NCBI GenBank assembly: GCA_023818995.1
Contig: JAMWDA010000108.1
Span: forward strand, 1 to 5,358
Source of the DNA: Candidatus Omnitrophota bacterium
Lineage (GTDB): Bacteria; Omnitrophota; Gorgyraeia; Duberdicusellales; 4484-171
Direction: 5' to 3'
Length of the DNA: 5,358 bases
Shown here piece after piece: positions 1 through 5,301 of this stretch (position 1 is its first letter; each line of letters opens with the position of its first letter). The notes beneath the pieces were generated by a model. It made no database searches and was not told the origin of the DNA. It worked only from the letters and a program-made list of their open reading frames with translations. The position numbers and the translations under genes are program-made.

Positions 1-414
1 TAATCCTATTAGCCCTTTATTATAAAGAGATAGCAACTCTTTATCTATTCTCGGCTTATAATAGAACCCCTCTAAATAACCAAAGCTTGTAAGCTTAAGT
101 AAATTCCTATACCCCTCCTCATCTTTCGCCAAGAGTATAAGGTGATAATTGGAATCTTCGGATTGCTTATAATCTTTCTTAAATCTTGATTCAGGAGCAA
201 CGTAAACCTCACAACCAATAATTGGTTTTATACCTTTGCTTATGCACTGACTATAAAATTTAATTGCTCCAAATAAATTCCCATGGTCAGTTATTGCCAA
301 TCCTGGCAACTTATACTGGGTAGCTCTCTCGATTAGTCTATCTAAATGGCAGGCTCCATCTAAAAGACTGTACTGTGTATGAATATGTAAATGGACAAAA
401 TCGGCATGTAACAT
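1..414 (-). CDS. dnaE: DNA polymerase III alpha subunit, N-terminal part (PHP domain); runs off the window
   Basis: This is the start of the replicative DNA polymerase catalytic subunit; only codons 1-138 of a protein usually over 1,000 residues long are visible. They cover most of the N-terminal PHP domain. The HLHIHTQYSLLDG segment (residues 8-20) and AITDHGNLFGAIKFY (40-54) are diagnostic, followed by GIKPIIGCEVYVAPE (61-75) and YHLILLAKDEEGYRNLLKL (90-108). H10, H12, D19, H44, E69 and H91 fall where metal-binding PHP domains such as that of Thermus have ligands. E. coli DnaE has lost several of these. The ATG at 414 is the only plausible start, because an in-frame TAA lies six codons upstream at 430-432 and no other ATG intervenes. 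No Shine-Dalgarno sequence is visible. The gene probably has its own promoter in the 89-bp gap after the nuclease-family gene. PolC is unlikely, because PolC carries its PHP domain internally, not at the N-terminus. Confidence 0.96.
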   Translation of the reverse strand, partial: MLHADFVHLHIHTQYSLLDGACHLDRLIERATQYKLPGLAITDHGNLFGAIKFYSQCISKGIKPIIGCEVYVAPESRFKKDYKQSEDSNYHLILLAKDEEGYRNLLKLTSFGYLEGFYYKPRIDKELLSLYNKGLIGL

Positions 415-428
415 ATCTAACCAAATAG

Positions 429-456
429 ATTATACGCTAAGTTTTTGGAAGAACAA
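429..456 (-). promoter_or_regulatory. Candidate sigma-70-type promoter of dnaE, very close to the start codon
   Basis: On the minus strand a perfect TATAAT lies at 434-429. TTGTTC at 456-451, 16 bp upstream, is a weak -35 that matches TTGACA mainly in its first three bases. Transcription would start near 422, leaving about 8 nt before the ATG at 414, which is too short for a normal ribosome binding site. This is inferred from sequence only. In AT-rich DNA a TATAAT can occur by chance, and dnaE could instead be read through from upstream. Confidence 0.45.
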
Positions 457-457
457 A

Positions 458-473
458 CTCCAAAATATTTGAG
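458..473. repeat. Imperfect 16-bp palindrome just upstream of the dnaE promoter
   Basis: On the minus strand the sequence CTCAAATATTTTGGAG has symmetric CTC...GAG ends and an AT-rich core, with five of eight positions paired. It sits directly upstream of the possible -35 of dnaE, where an operator could lie. The symmetry is imperfect and the core is AT-rich, so chance is a real alternative. Confidence 0.25.
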
Positions 474-503
474 GTTAAAATGAAGTGTTATATATAAAAT
501 TTA

Positions 504-908
504 CTAAATCTCTCCTTTTGTCAATTTCTCAAAAACTCCCTCTTCTACAAAAATAGGTGATTTCATCCTTACTGCTAAAGCTACACTATCTGATGGACGC
601 GCATCCACTATCTTTATCTCATCATCTTTAGAACGAATATATAACTTGGCGTGAAAAGTGCCATCAACTAATTTATCTACAACAACTTTATCTACTTTCG
701 CTCCCAAACTATCAAGGATAGACTTCATAAGATCATGGGTAAGTGGTCTGGGAGAAACGAACCCACTTAAATGTATCCTTATCGCTGAAGCTTCATTTAA
801 ACCAATAACGATAGGCAAAATTCTTGTATCGTTTTTATCCTTCAAAACAATTATCTGCTCTCTCTTCTCCTCATCAATTATTATTTTTGATAATTCTACT
901 TCAATCAT
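504..908 (-). CDS. Bifunctional nuclease family protein (BFN/DUF151 domain)
   Basis: This 134-residue protein is essentially one BFN (DUF151) domain, the family that includes Thermotoga TM0160 and plant proteins reported to degrade both RNA and DNA. Its cellular role in bacteria is not well established. Recognisable blocks are LPIVIGLNEASAI (31-43), RPLTHDLMKSIL (54-65), GTFHAKLY (83-90), DARPSDSVALAVR (102-114) and SPIFVEEGVF (117-126). The DARPSDSVALA block is the clearest family signature. There is no signal peptide or membrane segment, so it should be cytoplasmic. The start at 908 has a GAGGA ribosome binding site at 922-918, 9 nt upstream. It follows nrdR after 24 bp and looks like the last gene of the rpiB operon. 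It ends with tandem stops TAG-TAA. Family membership is secure. Nuclease activity is only inferred from the family. Confidence 0.9.
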   Translation of the reverse strand: MIEVELSKIIIDEEKREQIIVLKDKNDTRILPIVIGLNEASAIRIHLSGFVSPRPLTHDLMKSILDSLGAKVDKVVVDKLVDGTFHAKLYIRSKDDEIKIVDARPSDSVALAVRMKSPIFVEEGVFEKLTKGEI

Positions 909-932
909 TGCAATTAATCCTCACAAATTACT

Positions 933-1400
933 TTAGGAAGATTGGAATCTCTTACTTAAGATCTCTCTTGACTCTTTAACGAATTGGCTAACATCTTTAA
1001 ATTGACGGTACACAGAAGCAAATCTCACATAGGCAACATCATCCAACTTAGAGAGCTTATCTATTACTAACTCTCCGATATAGCGTGATTCTACTTCTCG
1101 GTCAAACTTCTTCTGTAATATCATTTCTACTTCTGAAACCAAACTCTCCAGTTTATCTATGCTTATAGGTCGCTTTTCACAAGCTTTAAGTAAACCTGAG
1201 AGGATTTTACTCCGATTAAAAGGTTCCCTTCGCCCATCTTTTTTTATAACCATTAAGGGTATTTTTTCTATATACTCGTAGGTAGTATACCTTTTACCGC
1301 AGTTAATACACTCCCTTCTTCTCCTTACCGAAGTGCCCTCCATAGTTTCCCGAGAATCTATTACTTTATCCTGATTATAATTACAGTAAGGACACTTCAT
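933..1400 (-). CDS. nrdR: Transcriptional repressor NrdR (ribonucleotide reductase regulator)
   Basis: NrdR is a nucleotide-sensing repressor that binds NrdR boxes upstream of ribonucleotide reductase operons. The 155-residue length is typical. A zinc ribbon occupies residues 1-40, with C3-P-Y-C6 and C31-I-N-C34 as ligands, and the arginine-rich SVRRRREC stretch (24-31) is the hallmark of the family. An ATP-cone domain follows at roughly residues 48-138, with the conserved [15 protein letters not shown] (53-67) and ACEKRPIS (73-80). The gene starts only 2 nt after the dCMP deaminase stop (TAAAGATG), with no good ribosome binding site, so it is probably translationally coupled. Pairing with a dNTP-synthesis enzyme fits its job of adjusting dNTP supply. 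No ribonucleotide reductase gene and no convincing NrdR box are in the window, so its target must lie elsewhere. Confidence 0.97.
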   Translation of the reverse strand: MKCPYCNYNQDKVIDSRETMEGTSVRRRRECINCGKRYTTYEYIEKIPLMVIKKDGRREPFNRSKILSGLLKACEKRPISIDKLESLVSEVEMILQKKFDREVESRYIGELVIDKLSKLDDVAYVRFASVYRQFKDVSQFVKESREILSKRFQSS

Positions 1401-1402
1401 CT

Positions 1403-1849
1403 TTAACCAGTTAATATTCTTAAGCTAATACCTGCTTCTTTAAATAATTCCTCAGCCATGGGATCAGGGTAATATTCTTTACAAATCACCTCTCTTATCC
1501 CGGCATTGATAATCATTTTAGCACATATGATACAAGGAGTACAAGTAAGATATAACACACTATCTTTGGTAGAAACACCATGAAGAGCGGCTTGAACTAA
1601 AACATTCTGTTCAGCATGAAGTCCTCTACAAAGTTCGTGTCTTTGTCCGGAAGGAATATTAAGCTCATCTCTCAAACAACCTTTTTTTTCACAATGAACT
1701 ATCCCTGAAGGAGCACCATTGTAACCTGTAGCTAAAATTCGTTTATCTTTTACTAAAACCGCTCCTACTCTTCTTCTTAAACAAGTTGACCTTTCACTTA
1801 CCAAATATGCTACCTTCATAAAATACTCATCCCAGCTCGGTCTACTCAT
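1403..1849 (-). CDS. comEB: Deoxycytidylate (dCMP) deaminase, ComEB family
   Basis: This zinc-dependent cytoplasmic enzyme converts dCMP to dUMP, the substrate of thymidylate synthase. The 148-residue protein has the full deaminase signature: H78-A-E80 with the proton-shuttling glutamate, and P105-C106-I-I-C109 supplying the two zinc-binding cysteines. GYNGAPSG (42-49) and the Cys/His-rich segment 52-74, containing C53, C58, H71 and C74, are typical of dCMP deaminases as opposed to cytidine or tRNA deaminases. That segment may bind a second, structural zinc. The ATG overlaps the glyA stop as ATGA, a 4-nt overlap implying coupled translation, and only a weak GAGAGA lies upstream. Its position after glyA places the two suppliers of thymidylate synthase side by side. 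In Bacillus the homologue sits in the competence locus, but nothing here points to DNA uptake. Confidence 0.95.
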   Translation of the reverse strand: MSRPSWDEYFMKVAYLVSERSTCLRRRVGAVLVKDKRILATGYNGAPSGIVHCEKKGCLRDELNIPSGQRHELCRGLHAEQNVLVQAALHGVSTKDSVLYLTCTPCIICAKMIINAGIREVICKEYYPDPMAEELFKEAGISLRILTG

Positions 1850-3099
1850 ATATTTTCTATCTCTCGATAGAGAGGATACCTAATAATGAAATTTATTACA
1901 TCTCTTTTAATCCTAACTAACTCCTCAGAATTATCTTGGTAATCCAAGGCTAAAGATATAAACTCAGCTATAGCTTTTATCCCTTCTCTATCTATTCCCC
2001 GCGTAGTTATTGCTGGTGTCCCTATACGAATACCACTAGTCACAATAGGGGGTTGAGGATCAAAAGGTATCAAATTTTTATTTACCGTTATATTAACTTC
2101 TTCCAAGATCAATGCTACCTTTTTACCTGTAAGCCCTTTAGGCCTTAAATCTACGAGAAAAAGATGAGTATCTGTTCCACCACTCACTATACGGTAACCT
2201 TTCTCCTCCATACACTGAGCAAAATACTTTGCGTTACTGACAATATTTTTCTGATACTCTACAAAAGAAGGGTGTAAAGCTAACCCAAACCCAACTGCTT
2301 TCCCCGCAATTATATGCATAAGTGGGCCTCCCTGTATACCTGGGAAAACAGCTGTATCTATCTTTTTAGCAAAATCTTTTTTACAAAGGATGAATCCTCC
2401 CCGTGGTCCACGTAAAGTCTTATGAGTAGTAGAAGTAACGAAATCAGCATATAGACAAGGATTAGGATGAATCTTAGCCGCTACCAATCCGGCAAAATGT
2501 GCCATATCCACCATAAGATATGCTCCTACTTTATTACAAATTTCCCTAAATCTCTTAAAATCAATTATGCGTGGATAAGCGCTAGCTCCGGCAATAATAA
2601 GTTTTGGCTTATGTTGTTTAGCTAAAGACTCTATCTCATCGTAATCAAGCTGTTCCGTGTATCTATTAACGCCGTAGGGGATAACCTTATAAAACTTACC
2701 AGTAAAATTTAAAGGATGCCCATGAGAAAGGTGTCCACCACAAGCTAAATCCATTGCCATTATAGTATCTCCCGCATTCAACACTGCCATCAATACAGCC
2801 ATATTTGCCTGCGTCCCTGAATGAGGTTGAACATTAGCATGTTCTGCCCCAAACAACTCTTTAACACGTTGACGAGCTAACTCTTCGACCTCATCCACAT
2901 AATTACAACCACCATACCAACGAGCCTTGGGATACCCTTCGGCATACTTATTTGTTAATGGTGTTCCGCAAGCTTCTAATACAGCTAAAGGAGCAAAATT
3001 TTCACTGGCGATAAGTTCTATCTGCTCTCTCTGTCTTTGGATTTCTTTTTTAATACTCTCCCATGCTAAAGGGTCTACTTTTCTTAACTCCTCAAACAT
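1846..3099 (-). CDS. glyA: Serine hydroxymethyltransferase
   Basis: This PLP-dependent cytoplasmic enzyme interconverts serine plus tetrahydrofolate with glycine plus 5,10-methylene-tetrahydrofolate. It is the main source of one-carbon units for thymidylate, purines and methionine. The 417 residues match the usual bacterial length. The PLP-binding lysine is K227 in [14 protein letters not shown] (222-235). Other conserved points are ASENF (31-35), NKYAEGYP (50-57), HSGTQANM (93-100), GGHLSHG (121-127), VDMAHFAG with D198 and H201, and R358 in SGIRIGTPA, which binds the substrate carboxylate. The start at 3099 is supported by a strong GAGGAG at 3112-3107, 7 nt upstream and inside the end of rpiB; the two genes overlap by 8 nt. 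All catalytic residues I can check are present. I see nothing unusual except W61 and N67 in the [12 protein letters not shown] loop, where RYYGGCEYVD is more common. Confidence 0.98.
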   Translation of the reverse strand: MFEELRKVDPLAWESIKKEIQRQREQIELIASENFAPLAVLEACGTPLTNKYAEGYPKARWYGGCNYVDEVEELARQRVKELFGAEHANVQPHSGTQANMAVLMAVLNAGDTIMAMDLACGGHLSHGHPLNFTGKFYKVIPYGVNRYTEQLDYDEIESLAKQHKPKLIIAGASAYPRIIDFKRFREICNKVGAYLMVDMAHFAGLVAAKIHPNPCLYADFVTSTTHKTLRGPRGGFILCKKDFAKKIDTAVFPGIQGGPLMHIIAGKAVGFGLALHPSFVEYQKNIVSNAKYFAQCMEEKGYRIVSGGTDTHLFLVDLRPKGLTGKKVALILEEVNITVNKNLIPFDPQPPIVTSGIRIGTPAITTRGIDREGIKAIAEFISLALDYQDNSEELVRIKRDVINFIIRYPLYREIENI

Positions 3100-3541
3100 T
3101 CTCTTTCTCCTCTATCTCTCCAATCTTTTTTAATCTTCTTAGATGCCGTCCACCTTCAAAATCTGTACTAAACCACTTATTTACTATCTTTTTTGCTTCC
3201 TCCTGTTTAATAAAACCTGCCCCAAGAACTAAAACATTGCTATCGTTATGCTTTCTTGAGAGAACAGCCATCTTCGTATTTAAAACCAAAGCTGCTCTTA
3301 TCCCTCTAATTCGATTAGCTACAATAGAACTACCTATGCCACTATAGCAGATAACTATTGCTCGTTCTACTTTTCTTTCTTCTACTGCCTTTACCGCCGG
3401 ATAAACCAAATCAGGATAATCGCAAGGCTCTAAGGAGTAAGTCCCAAAATCAACAGTCTCCATACCTTTATCTTTCAAATAATTGATAAGAATTTTCTTT
3501 AACTTAAATCCTCTATGGTCACTAGCTACCGCAATCCTCAT
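3092..3541 (-). CDS. rpiB: Ribose 5-phosphate isomerase B (RpiB/LacA/LacB family), variant active-site loop
   Basis: RpiB interconverts ribulose 5-phosphate and ribose 5-phosphate, the precursor of PRPP. The 149-residue length is typical. Visible family features are [10 protein letters not shown] (6-15) with H9, DYPD (41-44), the catalytic-base cysteine C65, [15 protein letters not shown] (95-109) with H98, and FEGGRH (128-133). The loop after the cysteine reads [13 protein letters not shown] where most RpiB proteins have CGTGxGMSIAANK, so Tyr replaces Gly and Ser replaces Thr. The cysteine is kept, so isomerase activity is likely, but substrate preference could differ; LacA/LacB sugar isomerases are the nearest alternative. 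The ATG at 3541 matches the usual N-terminus, yet no Shine-Dalgarno precedes it. It is the first gene of the rpiB-glyA-deaminase-nrdR-nuclease run, with a promoter about 100 bp upstream, and overlaps glyA by 8 nt. Confidence 0.92.
   Translation of the reverse strand: MRIAVASDHRGFKLKKILINYLKDKGMETVDFGTYSLEPCDYPDLVYPAVKAVEERKVERAIVICYSGIGSSIVANRIRGIRAALVLNTKMAVLSRKHNDSNVLVLGAGFIKQEEAKKIVNKWFSTDFEGGRHLRRLKKIGEIEEKENV
3107..3112 (-). promoter_or_regulatory. Ribosome binding site of glyA inside rpiB
   Basis: A GAGGAG on the minus strand lies 7 nt before the glyA ATG. It is formed by codons for the Glu-rich tail of RpiB (EIEEKENV). The strong site means glyA can be translated independently although its start lies inside rpiB. 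Confidence 0.7.
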
Positions 3542-3625
3542 AGGAGATTTTGGTTTTGAGTTTACTTTAAAATTTAAGCTTTTAATTTGCTTCTCACTTA
3601 TCTCTATAAATAAACTTCTTACTTA

Positions 3626-3639
3626 ATATTTCAAAATAT
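3626..3639. repeat. Perfect 14-bp AT-rich palindrome at the predicted rpiB transcription start
   Basis: On the plus strand the sequence ATATTT-CA-AAATAT is a perfect 6-2-6 inverted repeat. It begins 4 bp downstream of the -10 box of the rpiB promoter and covers the predicted start point, a classic place for a repressor to bind. It is made almost wholly of A and T, so it could be chance, and as an RNA hairpin it would be weak. Confidence 0.35.
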
Positions 3640-3643
3640 CTTT

Positions 3644-3672
3644 ATTATACCACTTTTCATATATTTAAAAAA
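3644..3672 (-). promoter_or_regulatory. Extended -10 promoter of the rpiB-glyA-deaminase-nrdR operon
   Basis: On the minus strand TGGTATAAT (3652-3644) gives a perfect -10 hexamer with the TGn extension, which can compensate for a poor -35. The -35 position, 17 bp upstream, is only a T-run at 3672-3667. Transcription would begin near 3637, giving a leader of about 95 nt before the rpiB ATG. The rest of the 156-bp gap (3542-3697) is AT-rich. It shows no gene and no convincing terminator for the preceding fusion gene, so some read-through is likely. Confidence 0.65.
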
Positions 3673-3697
3673 TACGGCAATAAACAAAATTTTAATC

Positions 3698-4765
3698 CTA
3701 ACATAACCAATCTAAGAGTTCATCTATAGCATCTTTCAAGAGGTGATAAACTCTTTCGTATATCTCGTAAGGTTTACCAATAGGATCGAAAATATCCGCT
3801 TCTTTTCCCGGTGGCATAAACTTACGTAGAGGAAAAACTCTTGACTCGGCTGTAGGCTCTAATTTCACAATATAATCTTTATGCATCTCTTCCATCACAA
3901 AGATAAGGTCACTAGAAAGGATAGTATACCTATCGATCTTTTTAGAACGATGGCTACTACCATCTATATCCTCCTTCTCCCCTAAAACTCTCAAGGTCTC
4001 ATAATTTGCTGGCTCACCTTCCAAAGGTATAATTCCCCTTGAAATTATCTCGTATCTATCACAAAGATAAGGAGCTTTGCGATAAATACTCTTCTTCAAA
4101 ATATACTCTGCCATAGGTGAACGACAAGTATTACCCGTACATACGAACACTATCCTTTTCTTAAATAGTATATTCATAAGATCACTATTGGTAATTACTC
4201 CCTCTCTCAATACTCTAAAAGGATGATAAGTTATATCCACCACTGTAGATGGTTGAAAAAAAGTAACTTGCCCAGCATCTACTATAAGATCAACTTCTTC
4301 CACAAATCTATCCTCTATCTCTTTAGCACTCACCGCTTCTCTCTCCCCACTCTTATTAGCAGAAGATAAATATATAGGTGTATTTAGTTCTCTAAGAATT
4401 AAGTTAAGAACATTATGGGAAGGAATCCTTATCCCAATTTTCTCTGAGGAATCCTTAGAATAAAACACAACTGTTAATGGTCCTGGCCAGAATTTCTCTA
4501 TTATCCGGTAAGCGAAAGGTGGCATAAGAGAAAAATAATCAAGTGCTTTATCTCTACTCTCTAAACATAAAGTAAACGGTCTATCCAATGGTCTATTCTT
4601 TATCTTATACAACCTTTCCACTGCTTTTTTATTATCGTAAACAACGCCCAAACCGTAAACTGTCTCCGTAGGTAGTGCCACAATCCCTCCTGATTTAAGA
4701 ACTAAAGCGCACTCTTTCACTATTGCCATATCTATATTACAAGGATTAATCTCAACCCTCTTCAT
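3698..4765 (-). CDS. tsaC: Fusion of threonylcarbamoyl-AMP synthase (TsaC/Sua5/YwlC) and low-molecular-weight phosphatase (YwlE-like)
   Basis: Two enzymes are joined in one 355-residue chain. Residues ~13-195 are a YrdC/TsaC domain, which makes threonylcarbamoyl-AMP from threonine, bicarbonate and ATP for the t6A modification of ANN-decoding tRNAs. Its marks are LPTETVYGLG (31-40), K56 and R58 of the KxR motif, FWPGPLT (92-98), IGIRIPSH (110-117), SSAN (134-137), PSTVVDI (172-178) and LREG (186-189). Residues ~204-355 are a low-molecular-weight phosphatase: the C209-TGNTC-R215-S216 loop holds the nucleophile and phosphate-binding arginine, SRGI (242-245) and SSHRSKKI (270-277) follow, and D327 in FDPIG is the general acid. 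The linker is only about a dozen residues. T213 matches the threonine linked to phosphoarginine specificity in B. subtilis YwlE. The reading frame is unbroken, and its ATG overlaps the purE stop as ATGA. The typical Sua5 C-terminal domain is absent, replaced by the phosphatase. Confidence 0.93.
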   Translation of the reverse strand: MKRVEINPCNIDMAIVKECALVLKSGGIVALPTETVYGLGVVYDNKKAVERLYKIKNRPLDRPFTLCLESRDKALDYFSLMPPFAYRIIEKFWPGPLTVVFYSKDSSEKIGIRIPSHNVLNLILRELNTPIYLSSANKSGEREAVSAKEIEDRFVEEVDLIVDAGQVTFFQPSTVVDITYHPFRVLREGVITNSDLMNILFKKRIVFVCTGNTCRSPMAEYILKKSIYRKAPYLCDRYEIISRGIIPLEGEPANYETLRVLGEKEDIDGSSHRSKKIDRYTILSSDLIFVMEEMHKDYIVKLEPTAESRVFPLRKFMPPGKEADIFDPIGKPYEIYERVYHLLKDAIDELLDWLC

Positions 4766-5220
4766 CTGTTCAACTCTCTTATAAGTTTAGATAACTTTGA
4801 ATAATAACTTCTATCAAGTAAAGAAAGAATCTCCAAAGAGAAAATTATGGCATTTAAGAACCCTCTCTTACCTATTCCACTACTTACTAATCCTACACCT
4901 TTAGGAACTTGCACTATAGATAAAAGACTATCCAAACCATCCAAAACTCCTCCTTCTAAAGGAACACCGATCACGGGTATCTTCACATAGGAAGCAATAA
5001 ACCCGGGTAAAGCGCAAGCTAATCCTGCACAAGCAACAACCACTTTTATCCCTCTCTTCTCTAACTTTCTACAGAAATCTCTTAGCTCCTCAGGTTGGCG
5101 ATGAGCAGAGATAATCTCTAATATATAAGGAATACCCAATCGTTCTATTAACTCTAAGCTATCCTTTAATCTCTCTAAATCAGATTTACTTCCCAATACT
5201 ATAGCAATTCTTTCTCCCAT
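4762..5220 (-). CDS. purE: PurE-type N5-carboxyaminoimidazole ribonucleotide mutase, with divergent substrate loop
   Basis: PurE moves the carboxyl group of N5-CAIR to give CAIR in purine synthesis (class I), or carboxylates AIR directly (class II). The 152-residue length fits a stand-alone PurE. The GSKSD nucleotide-phosphate loop (10-14), the catalytic histidine H40 in SAHRQPEE (38-45), IPVIGVPL (81-88) and LLSIVQVPKGVG (99-110) identify the family. The loop normally read as AGGAAHLPG in class I enzymes is AGLACALPG here (65-73), so the conserved His is Ala (A70) and a Gly is Leu. SAHRTP is also SAHRQP. The protein could be a divergent PurE with altered kinetics or carboxyl donor. LarB, a PurE relative in nickel-pincer cofactor synthesis, is less likely because it is longer. 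No purK is in the window. The start has a strong ribosome binding site and a well-defined promoter and leader. Confidence 0.9.
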   Translation of the reverse strand: MGERIAIVLGSKSDLERLKDSLELIERLGIPYILEIISAHRQPEELRDFCRKLEKRGIKVVVACAGLACALPGFIASYVKIPVIGVPLEGGVLDGLDSLLSIVQVPKGVGLVSSGIGKRGFLNAIIFSLEILSLLDRSYYSKLSKLIRELNR

Positions 5221-5226
5221 AATTAT

Positions 5227-5232
5227 CTCCTC
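5227..5232 (-). promoter_or_regulatory. Ribosome binding site of purE
   Basis: GAGGAG on the minus strand lies 6 nt before the ATG at 5220, an ideal spacing that fixes the start. It sits 8 nt downstream of the inverted repeat and is not part of it, so the hairpin alone would not hide it. Confidence 0.8.
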
Positions 5233-5240
5233 GTATAATC

Positions 5241-5265
5241 TTCACCTTAGATATACTAAGGTGAA
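5241..5265. repeat. Perfect 10-5-10 inverted repeat in the purE leader (operator or 5' stem-loop)
   Basis: Arms TTCACCTTAG (5241-5250) and CTAAGGTGAA (5256-5265) are exact reverse complements around a 5-base AT spacer. The repeat lies between the predicted purE transcription start (about 5267) and the ribosome binding site. As DNA it could be a dimer operator with half-site centres 15 bp apart. As RNA it would be a 10-bp stem with a 5-nt loop within a few bases of the 5' end. There is no T-tract after it on either strand, so it does not look like an intrinsic terminator. It resembles neither the E. coli PurR site nor the Bacillus PurBox. Confidence 0.85.
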
Positions 5266-5273
5266 TTTGGTTA

Positions 5274-5301
5274 ATAATGTGTTAAAATATCTTTATGTCA
5301 A
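5274..5301 (-). promoter_or_regulatory. Sigma-70-type promoter of purE
   Basis: On the minus strand a perfect TTGACA -35 lies at 5301-5296. CATTAT at 5279-5274, 16 bp downstream, is a fair -10 with the conserved A2 and T6. Transcription would start near 5267-5268, giving a leader of about 47 nt. Shifted -10 choices with 18-19 bp spacing (TTATTA, TATTAA) are possible alternatives. Confidence 0.65.

Noticed and set aside
483..500. Possible NrdR box in the TA-rich stretch after the nuclease-family gene
   Set aside because: It has alternating TA and a nearby GTGT, but lacks the symmetric ACAC...GTGT ends of the NrdR consensus.
658..936. Open frame of 92 codons on the plus strand
   Set aside because: It lies opposite the BFN-family gene, its translation is low-complexity and Ser/Ile-rich, and the minus-strand protein has clear family motifs.
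2927..3347. Two overlapping plus-strand open frames opposite glyA and rpiB
   Set aside because: They are antisense to two well-conserved enzymes, have no family resemblance, and their Leu/Phe/Ser-rich translations are typical of shadow frames.
3548..3600. AT-only hairpin (TTAAAA...TTTTAA) in the rpiB leader as a riboswitch or attenuator
   Set aside because: The stem is six A-T pairs with a 7-base loop and no GC content. There is no terminator-like T-run and no known riboswitch core, so background composition explains it.
3661..3697. Intrinsic terminator after the fusion gene, suggested by a T-run
   Set aside because: On the minus strand TATTTTTT is not preceded by a GC-containing stem; only GCCG without a partner is nearby.
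4141..4200. Fusion gene as an artefact of a sequencing frameshift between two adjacent genes
   Set aside because: The frame runs cleanly through both domains with a natural charged linker and the second domain's usual start (RIVFVCTGNTCR). No stop or repeat run lies at the junction. Raw reads would still be the final test.
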